Shown: positions 1 to 9,309 of the stretch, piece by piece
How the letters are laid out: every line of letters starts with the position of its first letter
Position numbering within the stretch: the first letter of the stretch is position 1
DNA from: Agapanthus africanus
Taxonomy: Eukaryota; Streptophyta; Magnoliopsida; Asparagales; Amaryllidaceae
NCBI GenBank assembly: GCA_030015575.1
Contig: JASDDO010000008.1
Span: forward strand, 80,887,965 to 80,951,964
Direction of reading: 5' to 3'
Length of the DNA stretch: 64,000 nucleotides
Notes under the pieces: generated by a model
Told to the model about the DNA's origin: nothing
Database searches by the model: none
The model's input: only the letters and a program-made list of their open reading frames with translations
Position numbers and translations under genes: made by a program

Positions 1-1280
1 GTCATAACATACGTTGTTCTGATAAATTCTATGCATTCAATATAAGACAAAAAAATGTCAGAGTCCAATGCTTAGCATTATTAAAAGGGCAGAGCCCAAA
101 CAAAGGCCTAACAGGCAGAACAAAAATAAAATGTTCTTTAACTGGACTTAGCCCAATTCTGGCCATAAGTCCTCAATTTAAATTGAACTGAGCATATCTC
201 CTCTTCCAATCAATTTACACCCAGTTCGAGGGTACATCTCTTCACTACTCTGATATCTGTCGTTGTAATCCTTCAACGTCGTCAGAGAGGTGACGGGTCC
301 CGACAACCACACACTTCTATGGACTGTGGGGTCCTTAAACTCATGGACTATGATGTCCTTAACCTCGACCGTGATGTCTTAAAACTAACATCGGACTGTG
401 GAGTCCTTAAATCCACGGACTGTGATGTCCTTAATCTCGACCGTGATGTCTTAAAACTAACATCGGACCGTGGAGTCCTTAAATCCACGAACTATGATGT
501 CCTTAACCTCGACCGTGATGTATTAAAACTAACATCGGACTGTGGAGTCCTTAAATCCATGGACTATGATGTCCTTAACTTTTACCGTGATATCTTAAAA
601 CTAACACCGGACTGTGAGGTCCTTAAACTCACGGACTATGATGTCCTTAACCTCGACCGCGATGTCTTAAAACTAACAATGGACCGTAATGTCCTTAAAC
701 TAATTATCGACCGCAATGTCATTAAACTAAACAATAGAGCCCAATTGCTCTCTTGTCGGATCCAAATGATCCCGTTAAGTTGATCTTGGTCTAAAATTAA
801 ACTAACGTGTCCTTAACAAACGTTTAAGTTGATCTTAGCCTCAAATAAGGCTAACGTATCCTTAAACACAACCCCCCCAAATCCAAATCTAAGAAAGATA
901 CGGATTTGGACTAATCCACGTCCTACTGGCGACAACATAACTTAGTCTCCGTATACAATCCATGGGCAACCGAACACAAAACAAACACCCACGACACGAA
1001 GTGACCATTTGGAGAAGGAGAAAGTTGTTACCGCTATGCGGTAGCGTAATTAACTGCAGGGGCTTGCGCCTGCAGGGAAGAGCGTCCCCACAATCAAAAA
1101 CCCCTCAAACGAGGGGAATCTGACGAAGTCTGCTATATCGGCCGCATCCGTTTAAACCATCGATACATGGTGCCATAAATCAACTTGGCACCTTCGGAGA
1201 GGTGGACGGATAGCACCAATTAGCATCTGCCCCCAGATTCAGGCAAGACGTCCAGTCTTCCTAGCTTCCGGCGGTGAACA
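1..1280 (+). mobile_element. LTR of Tat-type element A, 3' part (first copy)
   Basis: This stretch matches 41724-46294 in order, apart from the solo LTR inserted in the second copy. It ends GGTGAACA, comparable with GGGAACA at the end of element G's LTR. The LTR's own start lies before the window. From left to right it holds the AT-rich tail of the hairpin-rich zone, a 72-bp repeat array, a block of AAGTTGATCTTAG / CTAACGTATCCTTAA repeats at about 740-870, the GTATACAATCC motif (951), and a conserved end segment from 1020. I infer it is the 3' LTR of a duplicated A copy, because what follows is element H, exactly as after the 3' LTR at 46294. No protein is encoded. Confidence 0.75.
318..745 (+). 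repeat. 72-bp tandem array (24+21+27 bp subunits) in the A LTR
   Basis: Three related subunits alternate. Each begins GAC and contains GTCCTTAA or GTCTTAAA; their lengths are 24, 21 and 27 bp, summing to 72. As all are multiples of three and the unit lacks stops, the array reads as an open frame of about 150 codons with an 8-residue rhythm. I treat this as a by-product of unit length, not a gene. Related arrays lie in A's 3' region and in G's LTRs. Confidence 0.85.
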
Positions 1281-2171
1281 ACCCACAAAGTGCGCGGGAC
1301 TGAGTCCAGCCCAGCTTAGAACCTGCTCGGAAAGCAGGACATCAGCCTGCTGGATCGGTTCCCACTGAGACACCACCCTTGCCTCGGGGGTATTCGACTG
1401 CCTAAACCTAGGACAATCAGCCATGTGCCACTGGATGGGCACAGGACAATCCTCACCCTCCGGTGGCCCGACGAAGACGAACTTCTCTTTCTATTCGTGG
1501 ATGGAATAAGGGACAACCACTACCCCCGACCCCGGCCGCCCTACCCTTTTGTTTTTTAAACGAAAGATACACCCATCTTGGTTTTTCCTTACTGGTACCA
1601 GGATGATTTTTATAGCAAAGGAAAGAGAGAAGGATGCTCAAATCGAAGAGGATCCGATCAATCTTCAGCCGGACCAGAAACCCCAGGAGGATTCTCCACG
1701 AATTCGGCGCTAGCTGGCCCGAAGCGAGACGGAAACAATGGAGCACGGCACAAACTTCAGACCGGAAGGGCAGACTCATACCTGCCCGGAATTCTTCCAG
1801 GTACAGAGAAATCTCTTCGCCTTGCACCTGGTCTGCCCGCTCACACTCCCTGGCCAAACGGAGTGAATAGACAGAGGGGATATGAAATCAAGCCCGGATG
1901 TCGGAAAGCTCATCCAGACGGTTCAAAACCGAGGGCGCATCACGAGTGTTCCCGATGCGCACCTTGGAGGCCCTTGATGCCCCCCGACGACGAGAGACAA
2001 GGGAGACTCTCCCTCTGGGGGCGAGCCCGACACAGAAGACGTAGAAGAAGAACTCTCTCGGCTATCGGAAGCCGAGAAGGAAGAAGACCCACTGGACTCG
2101 GTTTCAGAAACCGAAGCCTCATCGTCCGACTCAACCCCTACTACATCAATAGATATTTCGGAGGAAGACAT
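1281..2171 (-). pseudogene. Antisense gene of element H, putative gypsy-type transposon domain, broken (copy 1)
   Basis: Read on the minus strand from ATG at 2171. It begins with an acidic, serine-rich leader (MSSSEISIDVVG, then Ser/Glu runs), then a region resembling the plant 'putative gypsy type transposon' (Transposase_28-like) domain: FRAGMSLPF, LHCFRLASGQLAPNSWRILL, and a VFVGPPEGED segment. Proteins of this kind are known from antisense ORFs or fused regions of Tat/Ogre-type elements; their function is unknown. Breaks seen: a frame change between the leader and the domain, a TGA after LSDIRA, a frameshift near the GGVGG run, and a TAG where copy 2 has Trp in HEWKEKF. The reading frame runs into A's LTR at 1280, so I infer that A inserted into this gene and its 3' end lies beyond A's other side. 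It is transcribed toward A. Confidence 0.6.
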
Positions 2172-2302
2172 CTAACCTGATTCAAGAAAGGACTTGCCGA
2201 GGAAAGTTTTTAGCTGAAGTTCCGTCCTAAGCAGAGGTGCGCCGGGCACTCTTCAGACAATAATAAACGACTGGGGCAAAGTATCGGCCATAGGATGGCC
2301 CC

Positions 2303-2311
2303 CTATTTATA
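2303..2311 (-). promoter_or_regulatory. TATA box of the H antisense gene (copy 1)
   Basis: TATAAATAG on the minus strand, 132 bp before the ATG at 2171, a normal spacing for a plant core promoter with a leader of about 100 nt. It is identical in copy 2 (47317-47325). Confidence 0.5.
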
Positions 2312-2705
2312 CACTCCACAAGAAGCCATCCAACGACCCGAATCAGTTCCCGCCAAAACGAAACATCACACCCAGCAGCCATCGAGACTCCACGTGGCGA
2401 TCGACCAATGGACACGTCCCCTCATGGCTAGACTCGGTGACAGCCCCTCGGGTACAGCCACCCAATGGTAGGCACGTGGCATGTATTCCAACCGGTGAGT
2501 GAGCGAAACGACGCTCCCTCTTTAAAGCACAATCATTTCACCGATCCGTTGATGTCACCAAGGATACACGCGGGAACTGAGGCGCTTCATGAGCCGCCAC
2601 ATGGATCCAGCGATCCAAGAGGAGTAGCTGCCAAATGTCGCGTCATCGTCGGACAACCCATTGTAGGGAAATCTTCGGCTGAATCGTTAAAAACCGGGCT
2701 TACCA
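2312..2705. other. H 3' non-coding spacer
   Basis: Lies between the antisense promoter and the H polypurine/LTR boundary. It has several ACGTG-containing words (CCACGTGGCGA, GCACGTGGCA). No convincing coding sequence is seen; short open frames here have no domain-like composition. Confidence 0.4.
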
Positions 2706-2742
2706 CTCTCGACCCTGACCTATAAATAGGTCAGGATGAGAG
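2706..2742 (+). promoter_or_regulatory. Hairpin with TATA core and purine-rich arm at the H LTR boundary
   Basis: An imperfect inverted repeat, with arms CTCTCGACCCTGACCTAT and ATAGGTCAGGATGAGAG around AA, abuts the LTR start. The right arm is purine-rich and sits where a polypurine tract should be. TATAAATAGG spans the centre and reads toward the LTR. Copy 2 (47720-47756) keeps the pairing with one further base change. Confidence 0.45.
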
Positions 2743-3482
2743 TGTCGGGCTAATGATGAGGCTCATAAATGGGAATTCCCCAGATTGCGACACGTGGGAG
2801 ATGATGTATCGTCTACATAAGCCCGATGGATTCCGGGGGGCTACGAAGGGGGAATCATTGTGATACATTGGGAACCTTCCTCAGGACCTCGTCTCCGAGG
2901 TGGCACCCGACCTTTCGAAAGCCTCTCTGGAGCACCTGTCTTATACAATTAGCAGCCAGCCAACGACTCGCCTCCTGAGGCAGTTGGGCAGCCAAGCTTT
3001 CACGACCTTCTTGCTCTTCTCCGAGTTAATACAGAGCTGAGCTTCCTCGGCCTCCTCCCTTGCCTCGAAGCTATCCACTGAGCTGAGCTTCCTCGGCTTT
3101 CCTGTTCAAACGGAGAGCCCGGAGCCTAAGCGGCCCCGTAACGGCTCCGTGTATCTCGCAAGAGCGAGATCTCCACTGCTCCACGTCCCGCGTCCCACGC
3201 TGGCACGTTTCTCCATTAATGAGTGTATTCAGCTATTAATGGGCGTATCCCGCCATCAACGCGAACGTGCCGCAGGGGCGTAACGAACGGCGAGAATCTC
3301 GCGCCGGTTCGCCCCCTTGCAACCGATATATAAACCCTCTCTTCCAGACGACACATGTAATTCAAAAAAAATCCAATACGCCACTACCCTGGCTTTATTC
3401 CTCGATACTTACTTGATCGTCGGAGGGTCCTACGGTGGTTACCCACCCCGGGACATCCCTTACAGGTAACTCGGCGTCAACA
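2743..3482 (+). mobile_element. LTR of element H (copy 1)
   Basis: Starts TGTCGGGCTAATGATGAGG and ends GGCGTCAACA, about 740 bp. Its right half has the usual plant Ty3/gypsy U3-R-U5 look: TATATAAA at 3326, a CT-rich start zone, the CTTTATTCCTCGATACTTAC stretch and a CAGGTAACTCGGCGTCAACA end. It is preceded by H's antisense gene and purine-rich boundary, so I take it as H's 3' LTR. No matching target duplication can be tested because H's other end is outside the window. Repeated at 47757-48496. Confidence 0.6.
3326..3333 (+). promoter_or_regulatory. TATA box in H LTR
   Basis: TATATAAA followed by a CT-rich stretch (CCCTCTCTTCC), a plausible start zone for H genomic RNA. It is identical in copy 2 near 48341. 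Confidence 0.5.
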
Positions 3483-4094
3483 ACAACCTATTGAGATCCA
3501 CACATTCAACCCTCACTTCTAATCTCAACCGTTCAAAACCGCCTGCAGCAAGATCGACGGAGGACAAAAACTGAGGGAGATTCCGACCTCTATCAGTCAG
3601 TACTTATGAAAAGAAAGGAGATTTTTTTCTGCCGTAATGAATCCCACCAACCCCGTGTGCTCCTCTTCGAAACACTAAATGAGAGATCCTAGGTTCGATC
3701 CAGAATCTGCCCCCACGAACTCCTATTGCCCACCACTGGGCTATGTGGCCCGACAAGAATGGAGAAAATTGATGTGTACTGGTAAAAAGGAAAAAAGGTA
3801 AAACGAATGCGCCGACACCATTTGATTGGATAGACCGGCAAGGGCTGAAGTGTCATAAAAAATTATGAGGGGGCAATAAAATCCTTAAAATTATAAAATA
3901 TTTTCTTGTTACGTGTCATGTTAAGAATTAAATTGAAATCTCACTTTAAGATTTGATTGATTTTTTTAAGGAAAAAGGGGAAAATCTGTATTTGTTACTT
4001 GGACTTGAGAAAATTCCCAAATAAGGTAAATTTCACCAAAACCGGTATATGTTTCCAAAATCGTACTGGCGAAATTTCCCAGCACAGAAACCCT
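3483..4094. other. Host-like spacer, copy 1 of the duplicated block
   Basis: AT-rich non-coding DNA matching 48497-49113. Copy 2 continues smoothly into host-like DNA, so this is probably the original flank of H. It contains GGTTCGATCC (3692), a match to an RNA polymerase III B box, but I see no convincing A box, so a SINE is only a weak possibility. The match to copy 2 stops at 4096, where gag sequence begins abruptly. Confidence 0.5.
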
Positions 4095-7000
4095 CGACAC
4101 GCTCGACGTCGGAAATTAAGGAAGGCCGGGGGCAACTCCCCTTCTGGGCTAACTCCACCAGCTCCAACGGCGGAAATTAATGCTGCTGTTCCAACTGGGA
4201 ACAGTTTCGAGCTGCTGAATAAGGTGTGCAGGAATTCTCCTACCGCCGTACTGAAAAGATCTCCTCCTCCGGTGGAGAATGTTGCGGAGGCAAAGCCAGA
4301 ACAGTCCCCTCAACGGCTGTCCTCCAAAATCTACAAAGTCTGGCGGCAGGCTCGGAACTCAGTAGTTAATCAAGATTACCCTCGCCGACAGAAAAGGGCA
4401 AAGGTTCAACAAGAAGAAAGCCGTCCCGCCAAGCCATAAAAGATGACGACTACTTGGGTGCCCACCGCAGTGGCCCCCTCAACTTAGACCGTCATAAAAA
4501 GAGAAGGCCGGAGAAGATCCCCATGCCTGCGACAAATGTCAAAGGCACTGAGTCCAAACGCCCTAAGTCTGGGGGCATGGTGGTGCATACCGTCTACATG
4601 GCATCCGGAAAAGAGGATAGCTGTATCTCCACAGGTCATCGACCACTTACGCGATCAGTGACTAAGGCTCAAAAGAAGCAGCAAAAGCTCCAGGAGATGA
4701 TGACTGCAATGGACGTACTCACCGGGCCAAAAGAAAGCCCAGAGGCATCCTCAGAGCAATGCCATAAACAAGAAACCGATGCTGACTTCCTTCGCAGAGT
4801 AGTCGAAAAGAAGGACGAAGAAGCCGCAGAGCAAGCAGCCAATATAAAACGAATGGCTTTACTGTTCCAAGACATGGTCGGGATGATGATACAGCCGGAT
4901 CCTCCAGCCGAAGACCCTCCGATCATTATTGAAGACGACAGAGGAGAAACATCAAATCCACCTCCGGCTCTTTCAACAGCCAAAGAGGAAACTATCTCCA
5001 AGGCCGCCCTGGATGATTATATTGCTCAACAAATACGAGTTCACCAGGCAAATGAAGCAGCTGGCCAGGTCGTGAAGACTGGGCGACCATATCCGGGCTG
5101 GTATGACCAGATAAAATACCCGCCGGGATACACAATCCCCAAATTCCATGTGTACAGGGGGACAGGCAATCCCCACCAGCACGTCGCCCAGTTCAGAGCT
5201 CTGTGCGGAAACACCGGGGGCGATGATAACCTTTTGCTCCGCCAATTCGTCGGCAGCTTATCAGAAACGGCGTTTGAGTGGTACTCCAAACTTCCAAATG
5301 ACTCCGTTAAAACTTTCGCAGAAATGGAGTTATTGTTCACCCAGCGATTCGCAAGCGCAAGTGAACGCACCCCAATAACAGCATTGATCAATGCGAGAGT
5401 AAAGCCAGGCGAAACTTGGGTTCAATATGCAATCCGATGGAGAAATCTGTGGTCGAAGTGAGAACAGCGCATCGAAGAAGCACCAGCGGTGGGCATGTTC
5501 GTAGGCACCCTAGACCCTCATGCAACTATTTCACAATTCATGATGTTCTTCAAACCGACCACGTTCCAAGCTTTAATCGACAAGCTGGCCCAAATGGATC
5601 AGATGGGTCATAGACCGTCTCCTCCGAAGCCGGAGCCGTGGAACGAAAAGGGTAAAGGGTAGGCGACCTTCGTTGCGAACACCTAACAGCAACCCAGTGC
5701 TTCAAGACTAGCGGATCAATTAGAGGAGAGACAGCGCTATTATAATGAGAAAATGAAACGCCCTTACTCATTCCCGCAGGATAAAACGAAAAGGCTGTTT
5801 GAGCCGGCGGTGCGCAACAGGCTTATCAATTTGCCAAATCCAAGACGACCACCACAACCCAGCGAAGTGAATAATCCTAATTATTGCCCTTACCACCAAA
5901 CGGTAAGCCATCCGATCGAAGATTGCTTTGTCTTTAAGGGATGGATCGAGGATCGGTACCTACAAGGCAAGTTTGCGCTGTCTGAGATGTGGAAAGTAAA
6001 CCCACAACAACCGCACACTCCTAAGAAGACGGACACACCGGAGGTGACGTGCTCTTTTGTTGAAGGATCTCCATGGGAGGTGGCTCTTTCGGCCAAAACC
6101 AAAAGGATGCTGAATGATCTCCAGACATGCCCGGCGATCTGGTGGAAGAACCCGCTGGAACCCCAGATTATCGAACGGATGCTGAAACCATGCCCAACTC
6201 CCAAGATTGGTGGTGATAGTCAAAGTGTTCACACCCAGCCGTCGAAATCTTCGAAAAAGAAGAAGAAATCCAAGAAGCCCGTGAAGCCTAGCGACAAGCG
6301 CACGGACCTGCAGAAACAGATCAACGCGCTGGAAGAGTATAATCAGAAGGCACGGACTCCAATCACGCTCCAAGAGTTCCTCAGCCACATCCTTGAGGAC
6401 GAAGATGATGGAGAAGGCTCGTCGGATGGATCTGAGGATTACGTAGCAAGCTGCCATGTAGTCTATCATTCATCGCTAGACAATGAAGAAGCTCCCTGCA
6501 CAGAGAGACTGGAGGCAGGTCCCGAGCCAGAACTTCTATGGCCGTCAGAAGAAATGATCGATGCCTTCCTGAATGAGATTCATCTGAAAAGTAAAGCCAA
6601 TCGGGAGCGTGAGATGGCCATATTTGAAAGAGCCAAATGCCGGCAACTAGACGAAAGAGTCGAGACACTCCCACCAAATCAAGGAACATTCGTCACGGAT
6701 AAAAACAAGTTCAAGACGAGGAAAAGGTTTGCTAAAGCCATATCAATGGGAATGAAGCTACCACCCTCTGAAGGAAACACTCCTGGTGAAACAGAAACAC
6801 ATCCTAACTACTGCTTATACCATCGAAAGATTTCGCACCCTACCGAAGAGTGCGACGCTTTTAAAAGATGGTAGCAGGGATATGTTGCTCACCGGCAACA
6901 TTTTAAGCGGATGAAACGCAAAACTCGTCCGGAGCAAAGAAATGCGATTGAGGAGCATGAAAGAAATACCGGTAACTGTCGCATGGTCAACACCGGGGGA

Positions 7001-7200
7001 TCGCAGATTCTCACTTTCGGAAGCGACTCTGACGAAGAGGCCCTCTCTTTAAAGAATCCACATTGGGGAAGGAGGAAGAACCGAAAGCCTGTGAAAACAT
7101 TCAGCTGCGCAATCGCACGCTTCCAGAAAGGAATCTCGGATCCACGAGTAGAAAAGATAAGGGAAAAGAAAAGGTCTCCGAGGATATCGCCCTGGACGAC
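4095..7200 (+). pseudogene. gag: gag of element A, truncated and broken
   Basis: Structural capsid/nucleocapsid polyprotein. Compared with the G copy (minus, 24861-21481), roughly the first 220 codons are missing and similarity starts at RHARRR (4095). Recognisable parts: an RKAGGNSPSG basic segment, a KRPKSGGMVVHTVYMASG segment, a coiled-coil-like Lys/Glu/Gln stretch (about 4660-4870), the capsid region YPGWYDQIKYPPGYTIPKFH through LLFTQRFASASERTPITALI and FVGTLDPHATISQFMMFF (about 5095-5560), and a CX2HX4HX4C zinc knuckle (CPYHQTVSHPIEDC, 5886-5927). A second, shorter knuckle lies at 6813-6855. Damage: a stop and frame change near 4437-4454, TGA at 5459 (the G copy has Cys), further stops near 5660 and 5684, TAG at 6872, and a frame change near 7060-7100. 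Confidence 0.8.
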
Positions 7201-8382
7201 CAAGTCATGAAAGAACTGACCGCCAATGACCCGCCAAAGAAGAGTAAGATGGACTATAACATTCTGGCGCACCTAAGGAAGTTGCCTTCGCAGCTCAGCG
7301 TTCTCGACGCCCTTTTACTATCCAAAGAAGAGAGAGATTCATTGATCAAGGCGCTACAAGAACCAGAGCAATTCCAAGCCTTCCTTGCCGAAGAAAAGAT
7401 GAAGGATAAGCTGGAGGAAGTACACACAGCCGATATCACCTTCGGCGATGAAGACCTCCTCCTTGGGACGTGCGAGCACAACCGTCCCCTCTATGACTCA
7501 GGGTACTGCCACGATATAAAGATAGGCAAAATCCTGGTCGACAATGGGTCTTCCGTCAATCTTCTCAACATCCGAGTGTTGAAGAAAATCTGCATGAGCG
7601 TCCAGCATCTCGCTCGTGATAAAATCACCATCTCGGGTTTTGACTCCCAGTCATCGTGGACTCTCAGGTCTGTGATATTGACATTATGATTCGGGCTACT
7701 TGTCACGGAAATTAAATTTCATGTCATTGACGCCAAGACATGCTATAACGCTTTGCTCGGCCGGCCTTGGTTACACGAGTACAACATCATCCTTTCTATA
7801 CAACATCAGTGTATGAAAAACTTTAAGGATGGTCTTGAGTATACCGTAACAGGAGAACTGAATCCATTTTCCGTGAACGAAGTCCGCAAGTACGAAGATG
7901 CAAAATACTTTTTGCCAGATTTTGAGGACACGGAGAGATGTCGCAAACCGGAGAACAAAGCTATCACCACCATTCCTGTCTTCGGGAGTGATACAGAGGA
8001 AGAGGAAGAGATGGTTTATCCAGGCCCACCCCAGTACAACGAGCCAGGACCATCCGCTCCTTTGTTGATCTTTGGCAGCGACTCGGAAGATGAGATCCAT
8101 GCTATATTCTCCGCTCGGCCACCAATACAAGCATTCGCTGGTGATAATCAGAGTTTGCAAATTACCATGATTCCGAAGGAGCACTACAAAGATCTCGACG
8201 GACTTGAAGCTTATAGCGTGCAAGAGCTACAAACATTTTACGTCCCTCTCAGGCGAAAAGGTGAACTGGCAATCCTATTCTACCGATCCATGGAAACAAG
8301 AGTGGAGAAAGAAGTTTGGCATGGCGCAGATTCTACACTTGACAGGCTCCAGCCCATCCGTCTGCCTAGATATTACATATAA
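7201..8382 (+). pseudogene. Aspartic protease region of element A
   Basis: Retroviral-type aspartic protease that would cut the Gag-Pol polyprotein. The active-site motif reads DNGS (7540-7551) within KILVDNGSSVNLL, in place of the commoner DTG/DSG. It is followed, after a TGA at 7687, by the C-terminal signature AKTCYNALLGRPWLHEYNII, which in this family follows the protease fold. Upstream (7201-7480) is an acidic linker with GDEDLLLGTCEHNRPLY. The frame matches the last part of gag (reading from about 7063). The trailing 400 bp is acidic and low-complexity, with FGSDSEDEI-type repeats, and ends at a stop at 8380. Confidence 0.75.
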
Positions 8383-9303
8383 GGCTTGAAAAGGCTGTTG
8401 AAGCGCCAAGGGATACCCTTCGAACAGACCGCTTGAAAAGCTAAGTTCTATGACAGGATCTGGAACGTTCCTGAAACTCAGCGCAAGTTGCCCAACGGGA
8501 GAATGGAAGCGATCGGGTTTGGATATATTCGGTCCAAGAAACGGGAGCTACTCCGCGACTGCTATGTATTACATGACTTTGATGAACAAGGGGATGCTCA
8601 ATGGGAGAATGCTAACCTTGAACCAGAAAGAGCCCCCGACGTGAAAATGCTCAGTCCGTCGTTCAAAAAACAAATGGACAAGCTTATAAGGGAAGCTGGT
8701 CAAAAAGTTCGAGACGACCATAATCGCGAAATGGCCATCTATGAGAAAGCCAGGACGCAACGCCTTCTTCAACAGGCTACGAAGGATGAAAATGCCCCTC
8801 CCTGTCAACCTGTCGTACAAAAGGCTCGACGCAGAGGCAGAAACAAGTCAAAGAGCGGAAAATGCGTTCGACAGCAACAAAGCGGGACCAAGAAGTCACG
8901 CGAGCGGGAATCGAGCGGTCCGGATTTGTCCCTTATGAAGAAGATGAGTCGAGCATACTCTTTTCCTCAAGACAAGACAAAGAAGATACTTGACCTTGCC
9001 ATAAGACATCAAATGCATACGCTCCCGGAGTCCAAGCGCCCCGAGCAAGCTAACGAGATCTCTCATCCAGACTATTGCTCTTATCACCGAGCAATAGGAC
9101 ACCCTCTCGAAGACTACTTCACCATCGAGAACTGGGTCGAAGACCAATATCAGCTCGGCAAGTTCGCTCTATCCAACAGTTGGAGGATAACACCACCGCA
9201 GAAGCATGAACCCAAAATTCGCGAGAGTAGAACCAGATCAACATCAGTCGTGGAAGCGATCTCGTACTTGTCTTATGATAACACTATCAAAAGAAGAGCC
9301 TGA
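8383..9303 (+). pseudogene. Pre-RT segment with second copy of the zinc-knuckle module
   Basis: Same frame as the protease after two stops (8380, 8434). Its first half is charged and probably helical. From about 8944 it repeats the module seen in gag at 5753: YSFPQDKTK, then LAIRHQMHTLP, then a knuckle YCSYHRAIGHPLEDY, then GKFALSNSWRI. The last Cys of the knuckle is Tyr here, so metal binding is probably lost. I infer an internal duplication that predates the split of A and G, since G has a second module too (21161-21484) with Arg at that position. Ends at TGA 9301. Confidence 0.6.
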
Positions 9304-9309
9304 GAATAT

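Noticed and set aside
318..745. CRISPR-like array
   Set aside because: Units are contiguous and similar with no unique spacers, in a plant retrotransposon LTR.
1578..2180. 200-codon plus-strand frame
   Set aside because: Shadow of the minus-strand H antisense gene, which has domain-like sequence.
3640..3740. SINE or tRNA gene
   Set aside because: Only a B-box match (GGTTCGATCC); no A box, poly-A tail or target duplication seen.
1..4095. A single 4-kb or longer LTR of A ending at 4095
   Set aside because: The A LTR end is recognisable at 1280 by comparison with G, H has its own LTR and antisense gene, and no primer site follows 4095. A duplication fits better, though I cannot exclude the alternative without the sequence to the left.
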